Source: Thermotoga maritima MSB8
GTDB taxonomy: Bacteria > Thermotogota > Thermotogae > Thermotogales > Thermotogaceae
Reading direction: 5' to 3'
DNA length: 64,000 nt
Assembly (NCBI RefSeq): GCF_000008545.1
Contig: NC_000853.1
Coordinates: forward strand, 200,465-264,464
Part shown: positions 1 through 7,748 of the stretch, piece after piece
How positions within the stretch are numbered: position 1 is the stretch's first letter
Layout: every line of letters begins with the position of its first letter
The notes under the pieces: model-generated
The model's database searches: none
The model's input: only the letters and a program-made list of their open reading frames with translations
Told to the model about the DNA's origin: nothing
Translations under genes and position numbers: made by a program

Positions 1-143
1 ACCAGCGCGACATCGACGTTTTCCGAAAGCTCGACGGCTTTCTCTCCGTTTTCTGCTTCGATCACGTTGAACCCGGAGAGCTTCAGGTACTGTCCCATGG
101 CTTCCCGTGTGATGTCATCATCTTCCACGATCAGTACTGTCAT
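1..143 (-). CDS. Response regulator, receiver domain (partial, cut by window start)
   Basis: Reverse strand from an ATG at 141-143 reads MTVLIVEDDDITREAMGQYL and then a typical receiver fold (48 residues visible). The acidic cluster EDDD at residues 7-10 is the Mg-binding pocket; the phospho-acceptor Asp and any output domain lie outside the window. A strong AGGAGGG ribosome site sits 6-7 bases upstream. Its start overlaps the last 26 bases of the histidine kinase gene, so the two are co-transcribed and translationally coupled. Output type cannot be told from what is visible. Confidence 0.85.
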   Translation of the reverse strand, partial: MTVLIVEDDDITREAMGQYLKLSGFNVIEAENGEKAVELSENVDVAL

Positions 144-1545
144 TTTTATCCCTCCTGAGGGGAAGGGTTATTACGAATGTGGTCCCGTCCTTTTTTATGA
201 CTTCCATCGAACCATTCAGATAGTTCACCAGTTTCTTCACTGTGAAGAGTCCAAATCCGTTTTGTTCCTTCAAACCCGGTCCTGTGTCAGAAACACGCAA
301 GTTGATTTTATCATTTTTCTTTTCTATTTTGAGAACCACTCTTCCAGAAGGTGTGTACTTCACCGCGTTTGAAAACAGGTTCAAAACCAGTGCGAGGAAA
401 GCATCTTTGTCGATTTCGAGTTCGTCGAATTCCATTTCGATGTCTGTTTCAAGGTTTTTGAGCCGAGCCGTTTCCAGAATCGGTTCCAGGGCTTTTTCCA
501 CGTCATTCTTCCTCAGAACTTCGCTTCTTCCTATCGACGTTTTGAGGATCCTTTCTATCTCTTCTGTCATTTCGTGGCAGAGTTTTTCTATGTTTCTAAC
601 CACAGGCGAGGTCTCTGGGAACTGTTGTTTCAAAAGTTGAGCACTCACGTAGATGGCGTTCACCGGGTTTTTCAAATTGTGGGCGAGGTTCTTGGTGAGT
701 ACAACGTACATATCCTGAAATTTTTGTTTTTCTTCCAGAAAGGATATGTACTCCTCGGCAAACTTTGAAAAAGCATCTCTTAACTTTGGAAAATAAGAAG
801 ACACTTCTTGTGAAAAATATTTGCTGAGCATCTCTCTCACTCTGTTTTGATCATCTTCACGCAGGATTTCCGGTATGATTCGCAGGATTTCGATGAGAAA
901 GTTGTAAAGGTTCGTGACGGCAGAAGAAATTCGTTCGGGAGGAATCTCGAGTTCCTTTGAGAGCTTTTCTGCTTCTTCTTTGGGTGTCTCCACGTACTTT
1001 TTAACGAAGTGCCACATCAAAAAGATACTGCCCGATGCCACATGGTAGGGATATGCACTTCTGAAAAAGTAGAAAAAAATCGAGGAAATGGAATAAAGAA
1101 ACAAACTCACCGAAAGGAGTGTTGTCTGCGGTTTTCTGATGAGGAGAAGAAGAGAAAAAAGAGCGAGCGAAACGCTCTCAAGGTGGAGGGTGAAGTCAAA
1201 TCTCAAAACTGATACAGCAAAAAGAATAACAAATGTGAGAACAACGAGCCATTTGAAAGAATTCTTTTTCTTCCCGATCAGAAAGAAAAAGAAACCTTCA
1301 GCGAGGATCAGCTTGGAGCTGCTCAGAAACATCCACGCGTTTTTGGGATTCATGAGGAAAATCCGAAGGAAAAAGAGGGAAAGTAGAGAAGAGAACAAAC
1401 AGGAAAAAGCGAGGATGGTTAAATCCTCATCCTTTCTTGAGCTGGTGTAGTGTGTGAAAAACGAGAGAAAGAGCGCCGCAAAGTTCAGAGCAGAGACGAT
1501 CACTACGTTTGTCGTTTCAGGAAATAGGAAATACATAACGACCAT
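118..1545 (-). CDS. Membrane-bound sensor histidine kinase
   Basis: A 475-residue protein. Residues 1 to about 182 form about six hydrophobic segments with little extracytoplasmic sequence, so the signal is probably sensed in or near the membrane. A coiled linker (about 183-280) leads to the H-box LAHNLKNP with the phospho-acceptor His289, an N-box with Asn393, the G1 motif DTGPG (420-424) and G2 GFGLF (430-434). It pairs with the overlapping response regulator, which it presumably phosphorylates. The ATG used here has no good ribosome site. A better-placed ATG at 1577 is out of frame (see the leader ORF at 1560-1577), so the true N-terminus is uncertain. Confidence 0.85.
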   Translation of the reverse strand: MVVMYFLFPETTNVVIVSALNFAALFLSFFTHYTSSRKDEDLTILAFSCLFSSLLSLFFLRIFLMNPKNAWMFLSSSKLILAEGFFFFLIGKKKNSFKWLVVLTFVILFAVSVLRFDFTLHLESVSLALFSLLLLIRKPQTTLLSVSLFLYSISSIFFYFFRSAYPYHVASGSIFLMWHFVKKYVETPKEEAEKLSKELEIPPERISSAVTNLYNFLIEILRIIPEILREDDQNRVREMLSKYFSQEVSSYFPKLRDAFSKFAEEYISFLEEKQKFQDMYVVLTKNLAHNLKNPVNAIYVSAQLLKQQFPETSPVVRNIEKLCHEMTEEIERILKTSIGRSEVLRKNDVEKALEPILETARLKNLETDIEMEFDELEIDKDAFLALVLNLFSNAVKYTPSGRVVLKIEKKNDKINLRVSDTGPGLKEQNGFGLFTVKKLVNYLNGSMEVIKKDGTTFVITLPLRRDKNDSTDRGR

Positions 1546-1559
1546 ACCAAAAAGTGAGA

Positions 1560-1577
1560 TTATAATAAAGGGTCCAT
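1560..1577 (-). other. Five-codon leader ORF / possible frameshifted start of the histidine kinase
   Basis: Reverse strand ATG at 1577-1575 begins MDPLL-stop, ending 14 bases before the kinase ATG. It is preceded by a GGGGGG ribosome site at suitable spacing, which the kinase ATG lacks. Adding one base after the third codon would give MDPFIIISLFGM running directly into the kinase frame and making a convincing first transmembrane helix. It is either a natural one-base deletion, a sequence error, or a coupled leader peptide. Confidence 0.45.
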
Positions 1578-1599
1578 GCTATCTACCCCCCTTGATTTA

Positions 1600-1628
1600 A
1601 TCTAACACATGAGTTTGTAACATGTCAA
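1600..1628 (-). promoter_or_regulatory. Promoter of the two-component operon
   Basis: Reverse strand -35 TTGACA (1623-1628), 17-base spacer, -10 TTAGAT (1600-1605). The -35 lies in a perfect inverted repeat GTCAAT-A-ATTGAC (1624-1636), a possible operator for autoregulation. The rest of 1546-1800 is AT-rich with no ORF or RNA that I can support. Confidence 0.6.
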
Positions 1629-1798
1629 TAATTGACTGTTATTTCGTCAATTGATTCAGTTGAAAACTATCATTTGTTAAAGCAGTTTCGTTTGATACTG
1701 AATTTAATAAAATGAATCAAAACGAAAGACTGGGCAGGCGGTATGTTGAGAGTTATAAAGATCACCGAAGTCTTCAGGAATGGCTCTCAGGATAGGAC

Positions 1799-1827
1799 TT
1801 GAATAAATAGAAGAGATCGAGTATAAT
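1799..1827 (+). promoter_or_regulatory. Promoter of tRNA-Ala
   Basis: -35 TTGAAT (1799-1804), 17-base spacer, -10 TATAAT (1822-1827), 13 bases before the mature tRNA. The same TTGAAT-17-TATAAT arrangement precedes the tRNA-Ser gene. Confidence 0.75.
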
Positions 1828-1840
1828 AAATCACGGATGT

Positions 1841-1916
1841 GGGGCCGTAGCTCAGCTGGGAGAGCGCTACCTTCGCACGGTAGAGGTCGTGGGTTCAAGT
1901 CCCATCGGCTCCACCA
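1841..1916 (+). tRNA. tRNA-Ala (anticodon CGC)
   Basis: A 76-base cloverleaf: acceptor GGGGCCG/CGGCTCC (one G-U pair), D-stem GCTC/GAGC, anticodon stem CTACC/GGTAG with loop TTCGCAC, T-stem GTGGG/CCCAT with loop TTCAAGT, and an encoded CCA end. Anticodon CGC reads GCG codons. It is transcribed alone, ending at the hairpin that follows. Confidence 0.97.
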
Positions 1917-1920
1917 AAAA

Positions 1921-1950
1921 GCCCCTGCGCGTGCAGGGGGTTATTTTTTT
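1921..1950 (+). terminator. Rho-independent terminator after tRNA-Ala
   Basis: Stem CCCCTGC (1922-1928) / GCAGGGG (1933-1939), four-base loop, then a U-rich tract (TTATTTTTTT). It lies between tRNA-Ala and trmO, so trmO relies on read-through or on an initiation signal that I cannot identify. Confidence 0.85.
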
Positions 1951-1971
1951 AATTTAAAGGGGGAGTTGGAT

Positions 1972-2403
1972 GTGTTTCTGTTGAAACAGATCGGTGTGAT
2001 TAGATCTCCTTTCAAAAGTCCCTCCGAGTGTCCTTTCCAGGGGAGATTTTCTCAGGAGAGATTCACGATCGAACTCTTTCCTGAATACGAGGAAGGGCTG
2101 AAGGACATCGAAACGTGTACACATCTGATCGTTCTTTACTGGCTTGACAGAGCGAACAGAGACAGATTGATCGCTATCCCACCGTTTGACAAGCGTGAGC
2201 ACGGTGTTTTCGCGACACGCTCTCCCCACAGGCCGAATCCCATCGGTTTTTCTGTTGTGAAACTTTTAGAAGTGAGGGGAAGGGAACTGGTTGTAGAGGG
2301 ACTGGACGCTGTTGATGGAACCCCCGTTGTCGATATCAAACCCTACTCTTCGAAAATAGACTGCGTAGAGAACGCCAGAATTGGATGGTTCGAGGAGGTG
2401 TAG
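1972..2403 (+). CDS. trmO: tRNA (N6-threonylcarbamoyladenosine37-N6)-methyltransferase TrmO
   Basis: A 143-residue TsaA/TrmO-family protein; this family transfers a methyl group from S-adenosylmethionine to t6A37 of ANN-decoding tRNAs. The family signature [12 protein letters not shown] is intact near residues 86-97, as is [14 protein letters not shown] near the C-terminus. A longer open frame runs back through the tRNA and terminator, but the ribosome site AGGGGGAG at 1958-1965 points to the GTG at 1972. The length suits the minimal family without the extra C-terminal domain found in enterobacteria. The ABC importer starts 4 bases after its stop, so they are probably co-transcribed. Confidence 0.85.
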   Translation: MFLLKQIGVIRSPFKSPSECPFQGRFSQERFTIELFPEYEEGLKDIETCTHLIVLYWLDRANRDRLIAIPPFDKREHGVFATRSPHRPNPIGFSVVKLLEVRGRELVVEGLDAVDGTPVVDIKPYSSKIDCVENARIGWFEEV

Positions 2404-2407
2404 AGAA

Positions 2408-3484
2408 ATGAAATTCAAGGTTTTTATCTCTGTTTTTCTGATTCTCTCGGTCGCGTTGTTTTCGGAAGGAATCGTGATAAAAGATCTTCTTGGAAGAGAA
2501 GTGGAGATTCCTTCGAACGTGAATCGAATCGTGGCAGTGGGTCCCGGGGCGCTCAGGTTGATTGCGTATTTGAAAGCCACCGATATGGTTGTCGGTGTGG
2601 AAGACTTTGAGAAACTCAGACCTTACGGGAGGCCATACATACTTGCGTATCCGGAGCTCAAGAAACTTCCGAGTGTTGGTCCTGGAGGACCGGGAAAGCT
2701 TCCAGATCTGGAGTCTTTGATAACCCTGCAACCCGACGTTGTCTTCATCACGTACGTTGACAGGAAGACGGCGAAGGACATACAGGAGAAAACGGGGATT
2801 CCTGTTGTCGTTCTCAGTTATGGGAATCTGGGGACATTTGAAGACGAGGATCTCTTCAGATCGATCGAGCTGGCGGGAAAGATTCTTGGAAGAGAAGAAA
2901 GGGCCCATGAAGTGGTTGATTTCATAAGGAAAGCGCAGGAGGATCTCGTAACTCGATCTGAGGGTGTCGAAAGCCCTACCGTCTACGTTGGTGGAATCGG
3001 ATACAAAGGAGCTCATGGAATCGATAGCACGGAGGCGAAGTATCCTCCTTTCGTGGTCCTACACGCGAGGAACGTTGTGGACGAACTGGGAGAAGGACAC
3101 AAATTCATAGATCCTGAGAAGCTACTCGTTTGGAATCCAGAGTACATTTTCATCGATGAAAACGGTTTGAGCCTCGTACTGGACGATTATTCGAAACACA
3201 GAGAATTCTACGAGAGTTTGAGTGCTGTCAAAAGAGGAAAAGTTTACGGCATTCTCCCTTACAATTACTACACCACCAACATTGGAACGGCTCTGGCCGA
3301 TGCGTACTTCATCGGAAAGGTTCTCTATCCCGAACGTTTTACCGATATCGATCCAGAGGAAAAGGCGGATGAAATTTATGAATTCCTCCTCGGGAAAAGG
3401 GTTTACGGGGAGATGGCTGAGCAATTTGGAGGATTTGGAAAGATAGATCTTCCTTCAGGAAGGATCCTCCGTGGAACGTGGTGA
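2408..3484 (+). CDS. ABC transporter substrate-binding protein, iron(III)/cobalamin type
   Basis: 358 residues with an N-terminal signal peptide (positive MKFK, hydrophobic stretch to about residue 18) and no lipobox cysteine, so it is probably a soluble periplasmic protein. After the signal comes the class III binding-protein pattern: [20 protein letters not shown], then [13 protein letters not shown], and a TroA/FecB-like two-lobe layout with a long connecting helix. The partner permease (FecCD family) and ATPase follow with overlaps. The ligand is probably an iron chelate or corrinoid; sequence alone does not separate these. ATG 2408 has GGAGGTG seven bases upstream. Confidence 0.85.
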   Translation: MKFKVFISVFLILSVALFSEGIVIKDLLGREVEIPSNVNRIVAVGPGALRLIAYLKATDMVVGVEDFEKLRPYGRPYILAYPELKKLPSVGPGGPGKLPDLESLITLQPDVVFITYVDRKTAKDIQEKTGIPVVVLSYGNLGTFEDEDLFRSIELAGKILGREERAHEVVDFIRKAQEDLVTRSEGVESPTVYVGGIGYKGAHGIDSTEAKYPPFVVLHARNVVDELGEGHKFIDPEKLLVWNPEYIFIDENGLSLVLDDYSKHREFYESLSAVKRGKVYGILPYNYYTTNIGTALADAYFIGKVLYPERFTDIDPEEKADEIYEFLLGKRVYGEMAEQFGGFGKIDLPSGRILRGTW

Positions 3485-4512
3485 TTTACAAGAATTACGT
3501 TGCGAGAAGAATTCTCACGATTCTGTTTTTATCATTTTTGCTGGTGCTTGTAGGGATCTATTCTCTATCACATGGTGGATACTCTCTGTCGCTCAAAGAT
3601 ATTATCGGCGCATTTCTGGGGAAGGGTGACAGGAAGGCGCAACTTGTGATCTGGAGTGTCAGATTTCCAAGAGTAGTCACCGGTATCCTCGTTGGTGCTT
3701 CTTTGGCGGTCTCTGGAGCTGTTATGCAGGGAGTTTTGAAAAATCCTCTTGCCAGCCCCTTTACAACGGGTACATCTCATGGCGCTATGTTCGGTGCTTC
3801 CTTAGCCATCGCACTGGGAGCAGGGTATTCTGAGAGCACTGGTAGTGTCACACTGAACAATCCCTACACCATCGCTCTCTTCGCTTTTCTTGGGGCGATG
3901 AGTTCTTCTCTTGTCATTCTTTTGATTGGAAAACTAAAAGAAATCACTCCAGAAGCTATAGTGCTGATGGGTGTCGCCATGGGTTCTCTCTTCACGGCTG
4001 CCACCACGTTGATCCAGTACTTTGCCGATGATCTGGAACTCGCCACGATGGTTTACTGGAGCTTTGGAGATCTTGGAAGGACAACCTGGAGAGAAAACCT
4101 CATACTTCTGGTGATATTTTTGACGGTTTTCGCTTATTTCCTCTGGAAGGCGTGGGATATCAATGCGATGGTTGTGGGAGACGAAATCGCAAAGTCGACG
4201 GGGATTGAAGTGGAAAAAGTGAGATTGATTCTGGTAGTGCTCTCTACTTTGCTGACAGCCATCAGTGTGGCGTTCGTCGGTATAATCGGTTTCATAGGAC
4301 TGCTGGCACCCCACATGATGAGAATCCTCTTTGGAGAAGATTACAGATTTTTGATTCCTCTTTCCGCGCTGTGTGGTAGTGTTTTGCTGTTATCGGCCGA
4401 TACTGTGGCACGCGTTCTTCTATCTCCCACAGTTCTTCCTGTGGGGATTGTGACTTCTTTTCTCGGGGCACCTCTTTTCATCTATCTGCTCCTTCACGGG
4501 GAAGAAAGGTGA
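3478..4512 (+). CDS. ABC transporter permease, FecCD/BtuC family
   Basis: 344 residues, nearly all hydrophobic, with about 9-10 membrane helices as in BtuC and FecCD permeases. Family landmarks include [19 protein letters not shown] (after helix 2) and the ATPase-coupling loop region [20 protein letters not shown]. It begins GTG-GTG at 3478/3481, overlapping the stop of the binding-protein gene, so translation is coupled. It forms the channel of the importer encoded at 2408-5294. Confidence 0.9.
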   Translation: MVIYKNYVARRILTILFLSFLLVLVGIYSLSHGGYSLSLKDIIGAFLGKGDRKAQLVIWSVRFPRVVTGILVGASLAVSGAVMQGVLKNPLASPFTTGTSHGAMFGASLAIALGAGYSESTGSVTLNNPYTIALFAFLGAMSSSLVILLIGKLKEITPEAIVLMGVAMGSLFTAATTLIQYFADDLELATMVYWSFGDLGRTTWRENLILLVIFLTVFAYFLWKAWDINAMVVGDEIAKSTGIEVEKVRLILVVLSTLLTAISVAFVGIIGFIGLLAPHMMRILFGEDYRFLIPLSALCGSVLLLSADTVARVLLSPTVLPVGIVTSFLGAPLFIYLLLHGEER

Positions 4513-4517
4513 CAGAG

Positions 4518-5294
4518 ATGCTTCGAATAAGAAATCTCTCGTTCAGTTACAGAAACAAAAAGATCCTAGATAATGTCACTTTCAGCGCGCAGAAGGGAGA
4601 ACTCATCGCTATCCTGGGGCCAAACGGTGCAGGAAAGAGCACGTTGTTGAAGTGCATAGCAGGTATCCTGAAGTGCCAGGGCGTAGAGATTTTTAGTAAA
4701 CCTCTCGAACAATACACCAGAAGAGATCTGGCCAGGATAGTAGGGTACGTTCCACAGAGAATCGATCCCGGAATGTTGAACGTTTACAATCTGATCCTTC
4801 TCGGGAGGAAACCATACGTAAGCGTAAGCCCCTCAAAAGAGGATATCGAGATTGTAAACAGGGTGGTAGAACGATTGAATCTCCAACATCTGGTGTTTCA
4901 GAGAGCGAAGAATTTGAGCGGTGGCGAACTTCAAAAGGTGAGTATTGCCAGGGCACTCGTTCAAGAGCCGGAGATACTTTTGCTGGACGAGCCAACGAAC
5001 AATCTCGACCCAAAGAATCAGATCGAGATCATGGAGATAGTTCAAGATTTTGTGAAATCAAGAAAGATGGCACTAGTCGTGATGCATGAGATAAACCTGG
5101 CTCTGCGATTTGCTGATAGGTTCATTTTCATGAAGGATGGAAAGATTGTACGCGACGGTGAAAGATCGATTTTGACACCAGATCTGTTCTGGGAAGTGTA
5201 CGGGGTGAACGGAGTTGTGAAAGAGATTCTTGATACACCTGTTTTTGTTTTGAGAGGCAAGGAATCTCCGGGATCCCGTGAAAATGCTGGCTAG
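4518..5294 (+). CDS. ABC transporter ATP-binding protein, FepC/BtuD type
   Basis: A 258-residue nucleotide-binding subunit with Walker A GPNGAGKST (about residues 34-42), signature LSGGELQKV and Walker B LLLDEPTNNLD followed by the switch His in VMHEIN. An in-frame GTG at 4509 overlaps the permease stop, but AGGTGA at 4506-4511 sits six bases before the ATG at 4518, which I prefer. It energises the importer of the two preceding genes. A bidirectional terminator follows. Confidence 0.9.
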   Translation: MLRIRNLSFSYRNKKILDNVTFSAQKGELIAILGPNGAGKSTLLKCIAGILKCQGVEIFSKPLEQYTRRDLARIVGYVPQRIDPGMLNVYNLILLGRKPYVSVSPSKEDIEIVNRVVERLNLQHLVFQRAKNLSGGELQKVSIARALVQEPEILLLDEPTNNLDPKNQIEIMEIVQDFVKSRKMALVVMHEINLALRFADRFIFMKDGKIVRDGERSILTPDLFWEVYGVNGVVKEILDTPVFVLRGKESPGSRENAG

Positions 5295-5303
5295 CAAAAA
5301 CAA

Positions 5304-5340
5304 AAATCCCCGCAAATGCGGGGATTTCGTTTGCTTTTTC
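5304..5340. terminator. Bidirectional intrinsic terminator between the ABC operon and spoVS
   Basis: A 10-bp perfect stem AAATCCCCGC (5304-5313) / GCGGGGATTT (5318-5327) with loop AAAT. A T-rich tract follows on the + strand, and A-rich sequence upstream serves the opposite direction. It separates two converging units. Confidence 0.85.
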
Positions 5341-5350
5341 TTGTGAAAAC

Positions 5351-5614
5351 TCAGTCTTTCGGGAAGACAATGAACTTGATTGCCGTTCTGGTTTCTCCGT
5401 TGATCTGAACTTCCGCGAAAGCGGGAACGCAAACGAGGTTGATTCCACTTGGAGCAAGATAACCCCTTGCGATGGCTATGGCCTTCACGGCCTGGTTAAC
5501 AGCACCCGCTCCAATTGCCTGAAGCTCGGCCTTTCCTTTTTCTCTGATAACTCCTGCGAGAGCTCCTGCGACTTTGTTGGGGTTGGAATTAGAAGCAACC
5601 TTGAGTACTTCCAT
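5351..5614 (-). CDS. spoVS: Stage V sporulation protein S homologue (SpoVS)
   Basis: 87 residues matching the small SpoVS family along its length ([20 protein letters not shown] at the start, then the [19 protein letters not shown] core), an Alba-like fold with proposed nucleic-acid binding. In Bacillus it affects septation and sporulation; Thermotoga does not sporulate, so the role here must differ. A GAGGAGGT ribosome site precedes the ATG. It lies 71 bases downstream of four tRNA genes on the same strand with no terminator or clear promoter between, so it is probably transcribed together with them. Confidence 0.92.
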   Translation of the reverse strand: MEVLKVASNSNPNKVAGALAGVIREKGKAELQAIGAGAVNQAVKAIAIARGYLAPSGINLVCVPAFAEVQINGETRTAIKFIVFPKD

Positions 5615-5684
5615 GTGTTTCTACCTCCTCTACGGTGAGTGTTCTTCTATGCCCTTCAACGACATTGGTTTATTGGTTTTCGAG

Positions 5685-5761
5685 TGGCGCGCCCGGCAGG
5701 ACTCGAACCCGCAACCATCGGATCCGAAGTCCGACGCTCTATCCAGTTGAGCTACGGGCGC
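5685..5761 (-). tRNA. tRNA-Arg (anticodon TCG)
   Basis: Reverse strand cloverleaf of 77 bases: acceptor GCGCCCG/CGGGCGC, D-stem GCTC/GAGC, anticodon stem TCGGA/TCCGA with loop CTTCGGA, T-loop TTCGAGT, discriminator G, encoded CCA. It reads CGA/CGG codons. Last tRNA of the leftward four-gene cluster. Confidence 0.96.
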
Positions 5762-5766
5762 GTCGC

Positions 5767-5843
5767 TGGGGTGACCAGCGGGACTCGAACCCGCGACCAC
5801 CTGATCCACAGTCAGGCGCTCTACCAACTGAGCTATGGTCACC
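5767..5843 (-). tRNA. tRNA-His (anticodon GTG)
   Basis: 77 bases including the extra G at position -1 paired with C73, the hallmark of tRNA-His. Acceptor GTGACCA/TGGTCAC, anticodon loop CTGTGGA, encoded CCA. Third in the leftward cluster. Confidence 0.97.
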
Positions 5844-5853
5844 ACGAAAAAAA

Positions 5854-5930
5854 TGGCGCGCCCGGCAGGACTCGAACCTGCAACCCTCGGATTAGAAATC
5901 CGATGCTCTATCCTGTTGAGCTACGGGCGC
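5854..5930 (-). tRNA. tRNA-Arg (anticodon TCT)
   Basis: 77-base cloverleaf, acceptor GCGCCCG/CGGGCGC, anticodon stem TCGGA/TCCGA with loop TTTCTAA, encoded CCA. It reads AGA/AGG. Its acceptor stem is identical to the tRNA-Arg(TCG) 90 bases downstream. Confidence 0.96.
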
Positions 5931-5941
5931 ACCAGAAACGT

Positions 5942-6017
<76 letters not shown>

Positions 6018-6044
6018 CCTTCAAAGACCCTCCAAGCACTAAAA

Positions 6045-6073
6045 ATATTATCATAACTCTTTGGGAACGTCAA
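6045..6073 (-). promoter_or_regulatory. Promoter of the Gly-Arg-His-Arg tRNA cluster
   Basis: Reverse strand -35 TTGACG (6068-6073), 17-base spacer, -10 TAATAT (6045-6050), about 27 bases upstream of mature tRNA-Gly. It probably also serves spoVS. Confidence 0.7.
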
Positions 6074-6105
6074 GTGGGATATACAACGTGTGAGTTTTGA
6101 AGTTC

Positions 6106-6894
6106 TCAAACGATCAGCTGATTTTCTCTGTTGAAGAAAGCTTTGTATCCCAGATAGAGAAACACGCTCACACTGATCGTGACTTCACCAAGTATTCCAA
6201 GCATTATTGCGATCTGATACTTTATCGCAGTGATCGGAGAGGCTCCAGAGAGGATCTGTCCCGTCATCATCCCGGGGAGGAACACGATACCCATACCAAT
6301 CATGGAGTTGAGAGTTGGCAGTATCGCCGAATCGAACGCCCTGTCACTGAACATTCTCACAGCATCTTTTGGCCTTGCACCCAGCATCAAAGCGGCTTCC
6401 ACAATATCTTTTTGAATCGTTATTGACTCAGAGAGTGTCTTCACTCCGAGTGAAACACCGGTCATGGAGTTTCCGATGATCATACCCGCAAGAGGGATCA
6501 CGTACCTCGGATCGAACCAGGGAGAGATCCTGACTACCACGTACAGAAAGTACACGAGACTGAGAAGCGTTCCTGTGCTCACAGAGATCGCTATGAAGAG
6601 CTCCAGACGTTTTTTCACCCTTGCAGGAAGAGAGAGCCTTGCCCTTTTGTAAACGTTGTAGATGGCGAAGATCTCCATAACGAGAACTGCCAGAATTGTG
6701 TAGAGAGGTGAAGGGTGATCGAGTATGTAACTCAGTACAAATCCTGCCATCACCAGCTGGAAAGTCATCCTGATAGATGCCACCAGAACTTCCTTTTCTC
6801 GCGGTATTCTTCTTATTCTCAGTATGAGCATCAGAACCACAACGAAAATGTAGGCGCTCAAAAGCTGTATCAGACCGATATCAACTGGTCCCAT
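6106..6894 (-). CDS. fetB: ABC transporter permease, FetB/YbbM (UPF0014) family
   Basis: 262 residues with about seven membrane helices and the family landmarks PLAGMIIGNSMTGVSLG, ALMLGARPKDAVR and LPGMMTGQILSGASP. In E. coli the FetAB pair has been linked to iron export and oxidative stress resistance; the substrate here is not shown. It starts at an ATG that overlaps the fetA stop as TGATG, with GGAGGG just upstream, so the two are coupled. Confidence 0.85.
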   Translation of the reverse strand: MGPVDIGLIQLLSAYIFVVVLMLILRIRRIPREKEVLVASIRMTFQLVMAGFVLSYILDHPSPLYTILAVLVMEIFAIYNVYKRARLSLPARVKKRLELFIAISVSTGTLLSLVYFLYVVVRISPWFDPRYVIPLAGMIIGNSMTGVSLGVKTLSESITIQKDIVEAALMLGARPKDAVRMFSDRAFDSAILPTLNSMIGMGIVFLPGMMTGQILSGASPITAIKYQIAIMLGILGEVTISVSVFLYLGYKAFFNRENQLIV

Positions 6895-7514
6895 CACAAA
6901 ACCCTCCCGTTTTTGAGTTCGATCAACACGTCTGCGAATTTTCTCAATTCCGGGTTATGAGTCACCATGACAAGCGTTTTTCCCCGACTTTTTGCAAAGT
7001 TGGACACTTTTTTGATGATTTCAATGCCGGTTTTTTCGTCCAGAGAGGAAGTGGGTTCATCGAGGAGCAACACCTCAGGATCCATGAGAAGAACCCTTGC
7101 CAGAGCGAGACGCTGTTTTTCACCGCCGGAGAACTTTTCTGGATCATCGTTCAGGTCTTTTTCGAGCATGACGAACTTTAGGATTTTTCTCAACTCTTCA
7201 TCATGTGGAATCTTTTTTCCAGAAAATTTCAGGCCCATGAGGAGATTCTCCTTCACGTTGCCGGGAAACACAACGGGAAACTGAGGAAGCATCACCACTT
7301 TCCTTCTGAGTTCAACCGAGTCGATCTCCGTCAACGGTGTGCCCTTGAAGAAAATTTCTCCACTATCCGGTGAAATCAGTTTGTTCAGCATCTTTAGAAG
7401 AGTTGTTTTTCCCGTACCGCTCTTTCCTGTAATAACGGTAATTTTTCTGGCCGGTATGTGGAGTTCCTCGATGTTCAATATATCCTTGTATTTCACGTTC
7501 TTTAGAACAAACAC
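6894..7514 (-). CDS. fetA: ABC transporter ATP-binding protein, FetA/YbbL type
   Basis: 206 residues, short for an ABC ATPase but complete: Walker A GKSGTGKTT (about 31-39), Q-loop MLPQFP, signature FSGGEKQRL, Walker B VLLLDEPTSSLD, and the H-loop in VTHNPEL. It begins at GTG 7514 with GGGGAGGAAA upstream. It is the energy-coupling partner of the overlapping FetB-like permease. Confidence 0.85.
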   Translation of the reverse strand: MFVLKNVKYKDILNIEELHIPARKITVITGKSGTGKTTLLKMLNKLISPDSGEIFFKGTPLTEIDSVELRRKVVMLPQFPVVFPGNVKENLLMGLKFSGKKIPHDEELRKILKFVMLEKDLNDDPEKFSGGEKQRLALARVLLMDPEVLLLDEPTSSLDEKTGIEIIKKVSNFAKSRGKTLVMVTHNPELRKFADVLIELKNGRVL

Positions 7515-7528
7515 GATCTTTCCTCCCC

Positions 7529-7557
7529 TTGAATATTTCTGGATATGTTGCTATAAT
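7529..7557 (+). promoter_or_regulatory. Promoter of the tRNA-Ser/tRNA-Arg unit
   Basis: -35 TTGAAT (7529-7534), 17-base spacer, -10 TATAAT (7552-7557), ending 11 bases before tRNA-Ser. It lies in the divergent space before fetA and matches the tRNA-Ala promoter in both hexamers. Confidence 0.75.
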
Positions 7558-7568
7558 AAATGGCAGGT

Positions 7569-7659
<91 letters not shown>

Positions 7660-7671
7660 TTTTTTATATAT

Positions 7672-7748
7672 GTGCCCGTAGCTCAGTTGGATAGAGCGCC
7701 AGACTGCGGATCTGGAGGTTGGGGGTTCGAATCCCCCCGGGCACGCCA
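7672..7748 (+). tRNA. tRNA-Arg (anticodon GCG)
   Basis: 77-base cloverleaf: acceptor GTGCCCG/CGGGCAC, D-stem GCTC/GAGC, anticodon stem CCAGA/TCTGG with loop CTGCGGA, T-stem GGGGG/CCCCC, encoded CCA. Position 34 is G, giving GCG. Most bacteria instead use ACG, edited to ICG, for CGU/CGC codons. The 3' two-thirds overlap the antisense end of the ppx-like gene. Confidence 0.96.

Noticed and set aside
1837-1971. Long N-terminal extension of TrmO
   Set aside because: It translates the tRNA-Ala and its terminator; the ribosome site at 1958-1965 supports the GTG at 1972.
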